64,000 bases of DNA from Sipunculus nudus (Eukaryota > Annelida > Sipuncula > Golfingiida > Sipunculidae), in NCBI GenBank assembly GCA_026874595.1, contig CM049316.1:60001-124000 (forward strand), given 5' to 3'. Below are positions 12,309 through 21,760 of the stretch, one piece after another (position 1 is the first letter of the stretch; every line of letters starts with the position of its first letter). The notes under the pieces were generated by a model. That model saw only the letters and a list, made by a program, of their open reading frames with translations. It had not been told where the DNA came from and did no database searches. The translations under genes were made by a program, and so were the position numbers.

Positions 12309-13301
12309 TGAGGCTTCTCCGTAACCTGAGTTGGTCATCTGGTCTCAATCTTGTGTCACATTGTCAGTCTGTCCGTCTGTTTGTCAGTCTACTCAATTTC
12401 ATCTGCTTGCTGGTTCTTGAGTCCTACATAACGCAATTTACAGTCAACAGGTTTGCAGGAATCCGTTTGAAACTTATACATCTTATGTCTGGTACTAATA
12501 TCTCGAAATCTGTCGACCATTTTCCGGATATGGCCGCTAGGTGTCGCTGCATTCGAGCCTCCCTTAAGATATCTTCTTTTGGCCATATCTTCAATACTAT
12601 AAACCTCAATTACATAAATTATGGCTTATTTTCTTTCACCGAGTCTTCTCCGGAACCTGAGTTGGTCATCTGGTCTCAATCTTGTGTCACATTGTCAGTC
12701 TGTCCGTCTGTTTGTCAGTCTACTCAATTTCTTCTGCTTGCTGGTTCTTGCGTCCTACATAACGCCATTTACAGTCCACAGTTTTGCAGGAACCCTTTTG
12801 AAACTTATACATCCTATGTCTGGTAATTATATATCGAAACGTATTTTCCATTTTCCGGATATGGCCGCTAGGTGTCGCTGCATTCGAGCCTCCCTTAAGA
12901 TATCTTCTTTTGGCCATATCTTCAATACTATAAACCTCAATTACATAAATTATGGCTTATTTTCTTTCACCGAGTCTTCTCTATAACCTGAGTTAGTCAT
13001 CTGGTCTCAATCTTGTGTCACATTGTCAGTCTGTCCGTCTGTTTGTCAGTCTACTCAATTTCATCTGCTTGCTGGTTCTTGAGTCCTACATAACGCAATT
13101 TACAGTCAACAGGTTTGCAGGAATCCGTTTGAAACTTATACATCTTATGTCTGGTACTAATATCTCGAAACCTGTTGACCATTTTCCGGATATGGCCGCT
13201 AGGTGTCGCTGCATTCGAGCCTCCCTTAAGATATCTTCTTTTGGCCATATCTTCAATACTATAAACCTCAATTACATAAACTATAGCTTATTTTCTTCCG
13301 C
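12309..13301. repeat. Three tandem 331-bp repeats
   Basis: Three consecutive units (starts 12309, 12641, 12972; a degenerate fourth begins near 13302) each contain 'cattgtcagtctgtccgtc' and 'ggccgctaggtgtcgctgc'. ORFs repeat with the units on both strands (period 331) and are therefore artefacts. It resembles satellite or dispersed repeats of molluscs. Confidence 0.85.
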
Positions 13302-14166
13302 CGTGTCTTTCCCGTACCCTGGTTAAGCCATAATGTCTCCGTCTTGTGCACCTTTGTCAGTATATCTGTCTGTTTGTCGGTTATTGTCAGCTATCAATGT
13401 TTCCATCTGAGTATTTGTGATATATGTCGTCCAACAGGCCACAACGTATCGACAATCGCTCTGAAAGTTACACAATTGATAGAAACCTACAGTTTGTTCT
13501 TTCTCTCCATACCTGTCATGTTTGTGAACATGAGAAAATATACATGTTCCGGTCGTGTCATATCGAAGCTCACAAAGTCATATCACGCCTGTGATTTGGT
13601 TTTGGACGGTGTGATAAATGTATATTATTTCATCCACCTCTAAATATCTTCTCTACTGCACGTGTATGACATGAATGTTTTGCACATAATCTGTGCACCC
13701 CATGACGTCTGATATGTGTCAACGTACCCTATCCATTTGCTTGCATATTCCTCTAATATAATACATGTAGCTCGGTTACTGTTTAGTGCTAGCCCATATC
13801 AGTCGAACTATTATAATAGCCCGCGCGTGTGCTCGGAATATCACATATCCGGAATGTTCTTCGTACGGGATTGTAAAATACCTACCCTCCCCCACTCGTA
13901 CCAGTATAAAACGTCCTACAATGTGCCTATACTCGCTCCCCTAACGTGTAGATATTTCGTAGGATAGGTATATTCTATACGTCTTGCAAATCTTTCTAAT
14001 CATTGTACAGACGGACGTATTTCCGCTATCTGTGCAACCTGACCAACGTGTTGGTTAATGTACATTAATATGGGGGCGTCAGTTCTTTAAATAGGCAACA
14101 ATCAGTCCGTCATCTGTTTTCATTCCTTACATTTCCGTGACTCAACGAGACGGCTCATACTCCGTC
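13302..14166. other. Spacer, no gene seen
   Basis: No credible ORF. A TTTAAATA box at 14084-14091 precedes the short ORF at 14167. Confidence 0.5.
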
Positions 14167-14307
14167 ATGTCTGAGATTCCGGTGAACAAACAGGTCAGGC
14201 GCAGGGGTTTTCAAGGTCGTTGTTTGGATAACGCTGACACATATGTCAAAAAATGCTTGTTTACCCGACGATGCACAGTCGCGTCACAGAACACATACTT
14301 GTTTTGA
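14167..14307 (+). CDS. Possible 46-residue basic ORF
   Basis: A short ORF (begins MSEIPVNKQVRRR) lies 76 bases after a TTTAAATA box, in a clean leader-like context. It is Lys/Arg-rich with no recognisable motif. It may instead be a first exon, since GT dinucleotides preceded by AG occur inside it. It is identical in unit 2. Low confidence because of its size. Confidence 0.22.
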   Translation: MSEIPVNKQVRRRGFQGRCLDNADTYVKKCLFTRRCTVASQNTYLF

Positions 14308-14882
14308 ATATTCACAAACGCACAACACCATGCATGCCATATAATCATGACGTTGAACCATGTCCATTTCGTTTTATTGATACATATAACACGACACATG
14401 TTTGCATGGATACCATATTGTATTGTGTTATGATACAGTACAAGGGATCCACTTTTTTTGGTCCAGTAATCAACAATACATTCATGTATATGTCAAAACA
14501 TGAACAGTAAAAAATAACATGTCAACCAGATCTATCTACGTTTTCACATTTCACAACGTCCAAAGAATGACACCTTTAAATGTATCAGTATTAATCAAAG
14601 ATATATGATCCATAAACATGTATATATGACACGTATATATATATGAATATGCATATATTGTACAGCTTCAGTTTCTACAATCACATTAGCAACATGTGTA
14701 ACACGTGTTACATTAATCCTCCCTGCGTCATCACAATTCTGTGTCGCTGTCTGTATCACTGTCTCCAAATATGTTGTTCCCATGATGCATAAAGGAACAA
14801 ATGATCCCTTTCCGGGCTATTCAGACCAATTCCCTTTTTTATATCCTCACCGTATGTCCCGCACCAAATGCCTGAATATTAA
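14308..14882. other. Spacer, no gene seen
   Basis: AT-rich, with a short palindromic 'tgtgtaacacgtgttaca' near 14695 and ORFs that look random. Confidence 0.5.
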
Positions 14883-15068
14883 TCATGAATAGTCCTGTGC
14901 GCTTCTGTTGAAAACAGGTTGGTCGAAAAGGTTATAAAAATTATCGTATATCTCATGGATGCGTAAAGCGATAGCGTCACCTATTTCGTGCAGTTCTTGT
15001 ATGGCGGCGCGAAGGACGTATACAGCACCACGGACTATTCTGTTGTCGACCATGTCTGTGATTGACAT
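14883..15068 (-). CDS. 61-residue helical protein, possible mini-member of the helical family
   Basis: Starts MSITDMVDNRIV and is rich in amphipathic helix. Its second half (IALRIHEIYDNFYNLF) resembles the VLRC-x-IYRDIVQIYR segment of the proteins at 46593 and 47320, so it may be a shortened relative; this is by eye only. On the minus strand a TATAAA-like box lies about 25-45 bases before the ATG, as for neighbouring ZR and FG genes. No close upstream ORF. Function unknown. Confidence 0.4.
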   Translation of the reverse strand: MSITDMVDNRIVRGAVYVLRAAIQELHEIGDAIALRIHEIYDNFYNLFDQPVFNRSAQDYS

Positions 15069-15189
15069 GACGTTTACTCTTCAGTGTGTCTTTATATTGT
15101 TATATATAAAATGTTATTTATCTATTTATACCTTTTGTTGATGACGCAATTCCAGCACAGACAGGAAACGTGGTATCACACGCACCAGT

Positions 15190-16158
15190 TTAACGAAAGA
15201 GAATTTTGGATGGATTGCTGAATAAACCAGCTGACGAGTTAGAAGACGTCGTGGTGACAGTCTTGTTAAATGGCGAAACGAAAGTCGTACTCGCGTTGAA
15301 AGGCTGACTGAATATCGGACGTGACGTTTGTGGTGAACCAAATACCGTACTCGCGTTGAAAGGCTGACTGAATATTGGACGTGAAGTTTGTGGTGAACCA
15401 AATACCAATGAAGGGAACGTCACAGCTGCGTTAGATGATGTACCCAATGTGGCACCTGCGTTCGATGATGTGTTGCGTGTCGCTTCAGTGTTGATAGGTG
15501 TACCCCAGGTGGAATTTGCATTACCAAAGGACGCATTCTGACCAAACGAAAATCCCGCCGTAGATTTACCATCACTAGCGAAGTTAAATGCAGGCGTAGT
15601 CTCTGGTTTATTTTCAGGTACGCGTGCCGGGCTATCAGCTACCCCTGGTTTTTTATCCAGTCTCATCGCCACGCAAATGTTTCCGATGTATTGTCCATCC
15701 ACGGGGAACTGACTGAATCCATCCCCATCTAAAATCCTCATTTCCACGTTACGCTTTTGGCACAGTTTTTGTGGAAGTAGTGCGATCAAGCGTGCTTTGA
15801 TTAACTCTTGGGTGCTGGTGTCTTTTCGGGCGGCTCGGACCATGTCAGCCACTGTTGTGTTATTGCACACGAGTATCCGTTCGTCTTGGTAGTTGTACCT
15901 CACGGCGGGTGTCCCAACCAAAGGTTTGTCACCTCCATTACTCACGGGTACAATAACATCTGGCATGTGGCGGGGCTCGGCGTATACGAGAAACACGAAG
16001 AACTGGTCATCGCAAGATAGCAATTTCATGTATTTAGCCTTGTAATAACAATCCTCCATTGTATAATAAAACGATGACAGTCCTGCATTAACGACCATGT
16101 GTAACGTCGTTTCTTGTGGCACGGCCACGTTGTGCTCTTGAGTATCGTTTGCCATCAT
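15190..16158 (-). CDS. FG-repeat protein with unknown N-terminal domain
   Basis: 322 residues. Residues 1-170 form an unrecognised, probably folded domain. From about residue 190 the chain is low-complexity Ser/Asn/Thr/Phe with FG and GF motifs (SFGQ, SFGN, VFGSP) and two exact 20-residue repeats of the type VFGSPQTSRPIFSQPFNAST. Such FG-rich tails occur in nucleoporins and nuclear-transport partners, so docking at the nuclear pore is possible but not shown. The start is ATGATG at 16158. A TATATAAT box lies about 40 bases up, and TTTGTCTACAG just before could be a 3' splice site. It sits between the 61-residue ORF and tRNA-Asn. One residue differs between the two array copies (Leu/Trp). Confidence 0.75.
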   Translation of the reverse strand: MMANDTQEHNVAVPQETTLHMVVNAGLSSFYYTMEDCYYKAKYMKLLSCDDQFFVFLVYAEPRHMPDVIVPVSNGGDKPLVGTPAVRYNYQDERILVCNNTTVADMVRAARKDTSTQELIKARLIALLPQKLCQKRNVEMRILDGDGFSQFPVDGQYIGNICVAMRLDKKPGVADSPARVPENKPETTPAFNFASDGKSTAGFSFGQNASFGNANSTWGTPINTEATRNTSSNAGATLGTSSNAAVTFPSLVFGSPQTSRPIFSQPFNASTVFGSPQTSRPIFSQPFNASTTFVSPFNKTVTTTSSNSSAGLFSNPSKILFR

Positions 16159-16419
16159 GTTGCCAACTGTCTAGACTGTAGACAAACGCACCATTATTAT
16201 ATATTTCTTACGCAGGCACGTGATCGGTATTGACAAATAGTTTGGTGTCACATGAACCCAATATTTGATAAACAGATTGTAAAGAAAACAACATGTATTG
16301 CTGGGATTTAAGGCATTTATAAAGATCGTCTGTGACGTCACACTTTCCATCAGCCAATCAAATCAAGGAATAGTACCTGTTCATGATAACAGAAGAAACT
16401 CATGTACAAAAAGCATGTA

Positions 16420-16493
16420 GTCCCTGTGGCGCAATCGGTTAGCGCGTCCGGCTGTTAATCGGGAGGTTGGTGGTTCGAACCCACCCAGGGACG
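16420..16493 (+). tRNA. tRNA-Asn (GTT)
   Basis: Complete cloverleaf of 74 bases. The acceptor GTCCCTG pairs with CAGGGAC, the anticodon loop is CTGTTAA (anticodon GTT), and the T loop is TTCGAAC. No intron and no encoded CCA. It lies in the gap between the FG gene and ZR-D and is copied with the array. Confidence 0.95.
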
Positions 16494-16504
16494 TTATACA
16501 TGTT

Positions 16505-17733
16505 TTATGTCCCTATGCCACCCGTTCCTGTTTTTCTTCGTCCAGAGTCTTGCCTGCGAACAAACGGGGAGTAAGTGCACATGGTGCCAGACAGGTCCCT
16601 GAGTGGGTAGTCTTCGATAATGTACCCAAGCAACTTTGAAACCTGCCAAGCCGCCAACGATATCGTTGTCGCAGTGTCGGTTTGTATCTTAGCAACGTAC
16701 CCGCAGGCTCCGACATCAACATGTTTTAAAGACCCGTAAAACGTGACTGTCCCATCAGGATGCATTGACAAGTGCAAAACATGGTCATCGTCACAAACCC
16801 ACCGTTCATAGAGAAACATTGCGGTGACGCTGCGGTTTTCTCGTTGAGCAATCAACAGCAAAGCGTTGAGATTGCTACTCGAAATTCGTCCTCAAACATG
16901 ACTAGCATACCCGGCACGTTTAACACATTGTGACTTTCTGTCTCACATTCGTAACTTTCACGGGCACCCGTCTTCGCCTGTCGCACTGCCTGTTCTCCTA
17001 CCATCTTGTGTTCACAAGACACAGCAGGAGGCCTCCATGGCGTGCAGATAAAGCATACTTTCTGGTAATCGGATATCACGTTATCCAGAAGCTGGCACAG
17101 TTCCACTGTTGTCAGGGAGATCGCGGTTTCGTGGTCAACCACAACGTCTCCCTTAAATGATTCGTTGTTCTTGTCTAAGCGCGCGTGGAACGAGACTGTT
17201 CCAAATGTGTCCATTGTGATATGCACAGATTCAAAAAGTCCCTCATCAATGTCGTATATCCAGCCTGTAACACTGCCGCCTACTTTTAGGGCCTCATTGA
17301 GTAACAGGTCTAAATATTTGGCAAGTTTTTTCCACACGAAAACCCAACCTCCGACGTGTACGTGCTCTGTGCCTTGTTCCAAAATTACAGTATCGCCTCG
17401 GACGGCCCACGGCCTCCATTTGAAACATTTGCCCTGCCCTACTTGATATGTTATAACCTTTGCGAACTGTTCCGTCAGTTCCGTCTCGTCACACGTGGGG
17501 CAGTACCACTTGAATGTGACACGGTCGTCGGGGACTGTAATGCCCGGAGATGTTTGACATTTCTGGCACGCTCTCACAAGTATGCGTTCTCGCCATTGCA
17601 ATCCCATCTCTCGCAACCTGTCCTGAAAGTACATCCCGTCTGACGGTTCGTATCTCCCCGGGTTGCGGGGCCGACCTGCGTCAGGACTCGGGATCTCCGG
17701 GGAACTGCATCGGTCTCCACATGTATTCCCCAT
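16505..17733 (-). pseudogene. ZR-D zinc-ribbon family gene, second ribbon deleted and frameshifted
   Basis: Most diverged ZR paralogue. The ATG at 17733 (MGNTCGD) opens a 293-residue frame with the PSDGMYF motif, a first zinc ribbon (CQKC/CPTC), FKWRP and MDTFGTVSF. The second zinc ribbon is missing: the spacer passes directly into the VPGMLVMFED segment. Shortly after, the frame stops at 16852, while the matching LLLIAQRENRS and MHPDGTVTFYG segment continues in another frame to 16505. The family alignment shows this is a frameshift near 16875-16890, present in both copies. TATATAAA lies at 17765-17772 on the minus strand. Probably inactive, or makes a shortened one-domain protein. Confidence 0.7.
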
Positions 17734-17972
17734 CTTGTCTGAACGGCTGTGCCTGGAACGCCGTTTTATATACGTACCGTCTCCTCAGCAACCAGCACCT
17801 CCCCCCCCCCCTTTGATACCCATGTGTGTTTGTTATTGTACGTGCCCCGTGTATCACCAGAACAGCGGGTGGCATGACGGATATATGTTTGTATATGTAC
17901 AAACGTGTACGGTACCTGCAGGTTCCGATAACACGTCCGGGGTATGAAATCATATGACAACATTCCGCGTTT
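17734..17972 (-). promoter_or_regulatory. ZR-D upstream region
   Basis: TATATAAA (minus strand, 17765-17772) stands 32 bases before the ATG, the same spacing as in ZR-B and ZR-C. A C run (17808-17819) differs in length between array copies. Confidence 0.45.
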
Positions 17973-19541
17973 TTAACTGACCTCATCCATCTGCCCTTCT
18001 TCGTACTTTTCAACCTCAGTTTTCTCAGGGAACAACCGAGGATAAGTGTACATCATACCCGACAAATCTATCGGCGGGTAGTTACTGATCACACACTCCA
18101 GTAATGATACAACATCCCATGCCTTGAGCGGTATCGCATTCAAAGTGTTGGTTTGTATCATCGTCTGTATCTCGTCGCGGAAGTTGATATACAGCGTTTC
18201 CAAAGGTCCATAAAACGTTACGGTACCGTCTGGGTCCATCGAGATGTGAAGGTCGTGCACTTGATCATGGTTTATCCGATTATAGCGGAACACTGCGTTC
18301 ATACGACAGTTTTCCTTTTGAGCGGCCAGGAGCAAAACGTCTAAATCGCCGGTCAGAATATTATCCTCCAACATGGCGAGCATTCCTGGTACTTGTACCT
18401 CGTCTTCTGTTACGAGCGTGACTTTGTCTTTGAAACGCAGATATGGTTTCCATCTAAGGTGTATCCACCAATCCCAGGGGGGTTTGCAGTATACCCAAAT
18501 CGAGGTGTCGGTGCCATGCGGTAGGAAGCCGAAGGTTCTCTCACGTGTGAACAGATACTCCAACTCACTCTGGTCGCATATAGGGCAGTATTCCTGTACG
18601 CCATCAAACACACTTTCGTAATCCGGGTTGCACGTCTTGCAGGGAATCACTATCATCTTCTCGCGGTCGTAAAACATATCATACCCTTGTACATTATCTC
18701 GAAAGAACATGCCGTCAGAAGGTACGACACCGTCTGATGGTCCGCCCTCACTGTCAACACCAGCTTCAGTAGTATCACCCGTGTTCGCGTGGGCATGCTG
18801 CCCTGGGGATTCCGTCACTGTGTCTACGATGTTGTCATAAGACACCGCCGGAGGTTTCTTGCCGTAAATGACCTGGTAATCGGTGATCACGTGTTCCAAC
18901 AGCTGGAACAGTACTTCTGTCGTCAGCGATATCGCTTTCTCCTTGTGGACCGCCACCTGCATGGTGAAACACGCGTCGTCCTTGTTAATGCGGTCAAAGA
19001 ATGACACAGTGCCGTAGGGGTCCATCTGGATATACAAGGACTCACAGATACCCGGAAAACGTCGATATATCCAACCGGTCACGCTGCGGTTCGCTTTTTG
19101 AGCCTCGCATAGAATCATGTCGAGATGTCCAACCAGGGCCCGCAACACGGAACCGAAGCCTTCCACGTGGAATGTCTTGTCTCCGTGTCGAAACAACACT
19201 GTATCTTCTCGACGTAACAACGGTCTCCACGTAAACGTTATCCCTTGCCCCAAATCGTAGGTTTTCTCGTTTGTGAACAGTGCCATCACTTCTGTCTCTT
19301 GACACGTGGGGCAATATATCCTTGCATGGTCGTGGTTGGAACGGTAAAGGTAATCGTCTGCACACATTGAGCATTTGTCTACAATTATTTGTTGTTCCCG
19401 CCACCTGACTCCCCTTTGTCGTAACACGTTACCAAAGAAAGCCCCGCCGGATGGCGCGAAATGGTAAGTGTTACCCGGAGGACCAGTGAAAATACTGATA
19501 ACCTCCTGGCGATGGCGTGTGTCTGCACGGAGGCCCCCCAT
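17973..19541 (-). CDS. ZR-C two-domain zinc-ribbon protein, intact
   Basis: 522 residues from MGGLRAD. Two homologous modules are visible. Module 1 (about 20-225): PSGGAFF, zinc ligands Cys57, 60, 77, 80, FTWRP near 103-107, helical segment, MDPYGTVSFF (173-182), then ISLT and a LLEHVITDY helix. Module 2 (about 268-490): PSDGMFF, Cys301, 304, 319, 322, LRWKP, MDPDGTVTFY (435-444), then a matching helix. The order beta strands, ISLT, helix is loosely like the PC4/p15 single-strand-binding fold; this is a weak guess. The tail is acidic and ends EEGQMDEVS, unlike ZR-B. TATATAAA lies 31 bases before the ATG. Function unknown; a nucleic-acid-binding role is inferred from the zinc ribbons. Confidence 0.85.
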   Translation of the reverse strand: MGGLRADTRHRQEVISIFTGPPGNTYHFAPSGGAFFGNVLRQRGVRWREQQIIVDKCSMCADDYLYRSNHDHARIYCPTCQETEVMALFTNEKTYDLGQGITFTWRPLLRREDTVLFRHGDKTFHVEGFGSVLRALVGHLDMILCEAQKANRSVTGWIYRRFPGICESLYIQMDPYGTVSFFDRINKDDACFTMQVAVHKEKAISLTTEVLFQLLEHVITDYQVIYGKKPPAVSYDNIVDTVTESPGQHAHANTGDTTEAGVDSEGGPSDGVVPSDGMFFRDNVQGYDMFYDREKMIVIPCKTCNPDYESVFDGVQEYCPICDQSELEYLFTRERTFGFLPHGTDTSIWVYCKPPWDWWIHLRWKPYLRFKDKVTLVTEDEVQVPGMLAMLEDNILTGDLDVLLLAAQKENCRMNAVFRYNRINHDQVHDLHISMDPDGTVTFYGPLETLYINFRDEIQTMIQTNTLNAIPLKAWDVVSLLECVISNYPPIDLSGMMYTYPRLFPEKTEVEKYEEGQMDEVS

Positions 19542-19847
19542 CGTATATGCCCAGCGCTGCCTGGGACAGCGTTTATATACGTGGCGTCTCCTCAACAACC
19601 CGCTCCACTCTCCAACTCAACATCACTGTCCCGCCGTCACTAAATATATAGACCTCGTCATATGTGAGTCACGTGCTCCAGAGTTGTTCCACATAATCTG
19701 CTGACACATGTGGTTCACGACACGTCTCAGATTACGCAAGGCCTCACCTTCACCTCCGATGAACCGTCTGCCGCATGCTGTGTAACATATTTCGTGTACA
19801 CAAATGTGTACATTACATACTGGTTCCGATATGACTCCCCCCCGTGA
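19542..19847 (-). promoter_or_regulatory. ZR-C upstream region
   Basis: Near-identical to 1119-1423: TATATAAA at 19572-19579 (minus strand) and a TGAGTCACGTG AP-1/E-box element about 125 bases before the ATG. ZR-C and ZR-B therefore share a promoter type, as expected from their 1.9-kb duplication. Confidence 0.5.
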
Positions 19848-21455
19848 TTAATGGTCTTCATTTATCTCCTCATCATCGTCAGCATCGTCATCATCCATCT
19901 GCTCTTCTTCGTACTTTTCAACCTCAGTTTTCTCAGGGAACAACCGAGGATAAGTGTACATCGTACCCGACAAGTCTCTCGGCGGGTAGTGCCTGATCAT
20001 TGTGTTAAGTAATGATACAACATCCCATGCCTTGAGCGGTATCGCATTCAAAGTGTCGGTTTGTATCATCGTCTGTATCTCGTCGCGGAAGTTGATATAC
20101 AGCGTTTCCAAAGGTCCATAAAACGTTACGGTACCGTCTGGGTCCATCGAGATGTGAAGGTCGTGCACTTGATCATGGTTTATCCGATTATAGCGGAACA
20201 CTGCGTTCATACGACAGTTTTCCTTTTGAGCGGCCAGGAGCAAAACGTCTAAATCGCCGGTCAGAATATTATCCTCCAACATGGCGAGCATTCCTGGTAC
20301 TTGTACCTCGTCTTCTGTTACGAGCGTGACTTTGTCTTTGAAACGCAGATATGGTTTCCATCTAAGGTGTATCCACCAATCCCAGGGGGGTTTGCAGTAT
20401 ACCCAAATCGAGGTGTCGGTGCCATACGGTAGGAAGCCGAAGGTTCTCTCACGTGTGAACAGATACTCCAACTCACTCTGGTCGCATATAGGGCAGTATT
20501 CCTGTACGCCATCAAACACACTTTCGTAATCCGGGTTGCACGTCTTGCAGGGAATCACTATCATCTTCTCGCGGTCGTAAAACATATCATACCCTCGTAC
20601 ATTATCTCGAAAGAACCTGCCGTCAGAAGGTACGACACCGTCTGATGGTCCGACCTCACTGTCCACACCAGCTTCAGTAGTATCACCCGTGTTCGCGTGG
20701 GCATGCTGCCCTGGGGATTCCATCACTGTGTCTACGATGTTGTCATAAGACACCGCCGGAGGTTTCTTGCCGTAAATGACTACATTCTGGTAATCAGTGA
20801 TCACGTGTTCCAACAGCTGGAACAGTACTTCTGTCGTCAGCGATATCGCTTTCTCCTTGTGGACCGCCACCTGCATGGTGAAACACGCGTCGTCCTTGTT
20901 AATGCGGTCAAAGAATGACACAGTGCCGTAGGGGTCCATCTGGATATACAAGGACTCACAGATACCCGGAAAACGTCGGTATATCCAACCGGTCACGCTG
21001 CGGTTCGCTTTTTGAGCCTCGCATAGAATCATGTCGAGATGTCCAACCAGGGCCCGCAACACGGAACCGAAGCCTTCCACGTGGATTGTCTTGTCTCCGT
21101 GTCGAAACAACACTGTATCTTCTCGACGTAACAACGGTCTCCACGTAAACGTTATCCCTTGCCCCAAATCGTAGGTTTTCTCGTTTGTGAACAGTGCCAT
21201 CACTTCTGTCTCTTGACACGTGGGGCAATATATCCTTGCATGGTCGTGGTTGGAACGGTAAAGGTAATCGTCTGCACACATTGAGCATTTGTCTACAATT
21301 ATTTGTTGTTCCCGCCACCTGACTCCCCTTTGTCGTAACACGTTACCGAAGAAAGCCCCGCCGGATGGCGCGAAATGGTAAGTGTTACCCGGAGGACCAG
21401 TGAAAATACTGATAACCTCCTGGCGATGGCGTGTGTCTGCACGGAGGCCCCCCAT
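19848..21455 (-). CDS. ZR-B two-domain zinc-ribbon protein, intact complete copy
   Basis: 535 residues, nearly identical to ZR-C along most of its length (offset about 1910 bases), so the two arose by a nested tandem duplication. Differences are a two-residue insertion in the linker after TDYQ and a longer, strongly acidic C-terminus (DDDDADDDEE near the end) that is shared with ZR-A instead. This mosaic points to unequal exchange between ZR genes. Zinc ligands and the MDP-G-TV-F motifs of both modules are intact. Start and TATA box as for ZR-C. Confidence 0.85.
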   Translation of the reverse strand: MGGLRADTRHRQEVISIFTGPPGNTYHFAPSGGAFFGNVLRQRGVRWREQQIIVDKCSMCADDYLYRSNHDHARIYCPTCQETEVMALFTNEKTYDLGQGITFTWRPLLRREDTVLFRHGDKTIHVEGFGSVLRALVGHLDMILCEAQKANRSVTGWIYRRFPGICESLYIQMDPYGTVSFFDRINKDDACFTMQVAVHKEKAISLTTEVLFQLLEHVITDYQNVVIYGKKPPAVSYDNIVDTVMESPGQHAHANTGDTTEAGVDSEVGPSDGVVPSDGRFFRDNVRGYDMFYDREKMIVIPCKTCNPDYESVFDGVQEYCPICDQSELEYLFTRERTFGFLPYGTDTSIWVYCKPPWDWWIHLRWKPYLRFKDKVTLVTEDEVQVPGMLAMLEDNILTGDLDVLLLAAQKENCRMNAVFRYNRINHDQVHDLHISMDPDGTVTFYGPLETLYINFRDEIQTMIQTDTLNAIPLKAWDVVSLLNTMIRHYPPRDLSGTMYTYPRLFPEKTEVEKYEEEQMDDDDADDDEEINEDH

Positions 21456-21760
21456 CGTATATGCCCAGCGCTGCCTGGGACAGCGTTTATATACGTTGCG
21501 TCTCCTCAACAACCCGCTCCACTCTCCAACTCAACATCACTGTCCCGCCGTCACTAAATATATAGACCTCGTCATATGTGAGTCACGTGCTCCAGAGTTG
21601 TTCCACATAATCTGCTGACACATGTGATTCACGACACGTCTCAGATTACGCAAGGCCTCACCTTCACCTCCGATGAACCGTCTGCCGCATGCTGTGTAAC
21701 ATATTTCGTTTACACAAATGTGTACATTACATACTGGTTCCGATATGACTTCCCCCGTGA
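21456..21760 (-). promoter_or_regulatory. ZR-B upstream region, unit 2
   Basis: Same TATA and AP-1/E-box arrangement as at 1119-1423. Confidence 0.45.

Larger units (their letters stand above)
1..20337. repeat. 20.3-kb tandem array, unit 1
   Basis: Base 1 corresponds to base 20338, and everything up to 20337 recurs almost unchanged 20337-20338 bases later. Differences I found are the AT tracts near 3.5, 8.3 and 11.4 kb, a G run (13 at 4327, 16 at 24662) and single substitutions such as at 16021 (Leu to Trp in the FG protein). The unit carries four ZR genes, the FG gene, a tRNA-Asn, a tRNA-like element and a LINE. The phase is arbitrary because the window opens inside ZR-B. Confidence 0.95.

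Noticed and set aside
12353-13326. Open frames of 65-157 residues on both strands in the 331-bp repeats
   Set aside because: They recur with the exact repeat period on both strands and lack start context or family features; the DNA is a satellite-like repeat.
15126-15401. 91-residue frame over the FG repeats
   Set aside because: Shadow of the 60-bp repeats in the FG gene.
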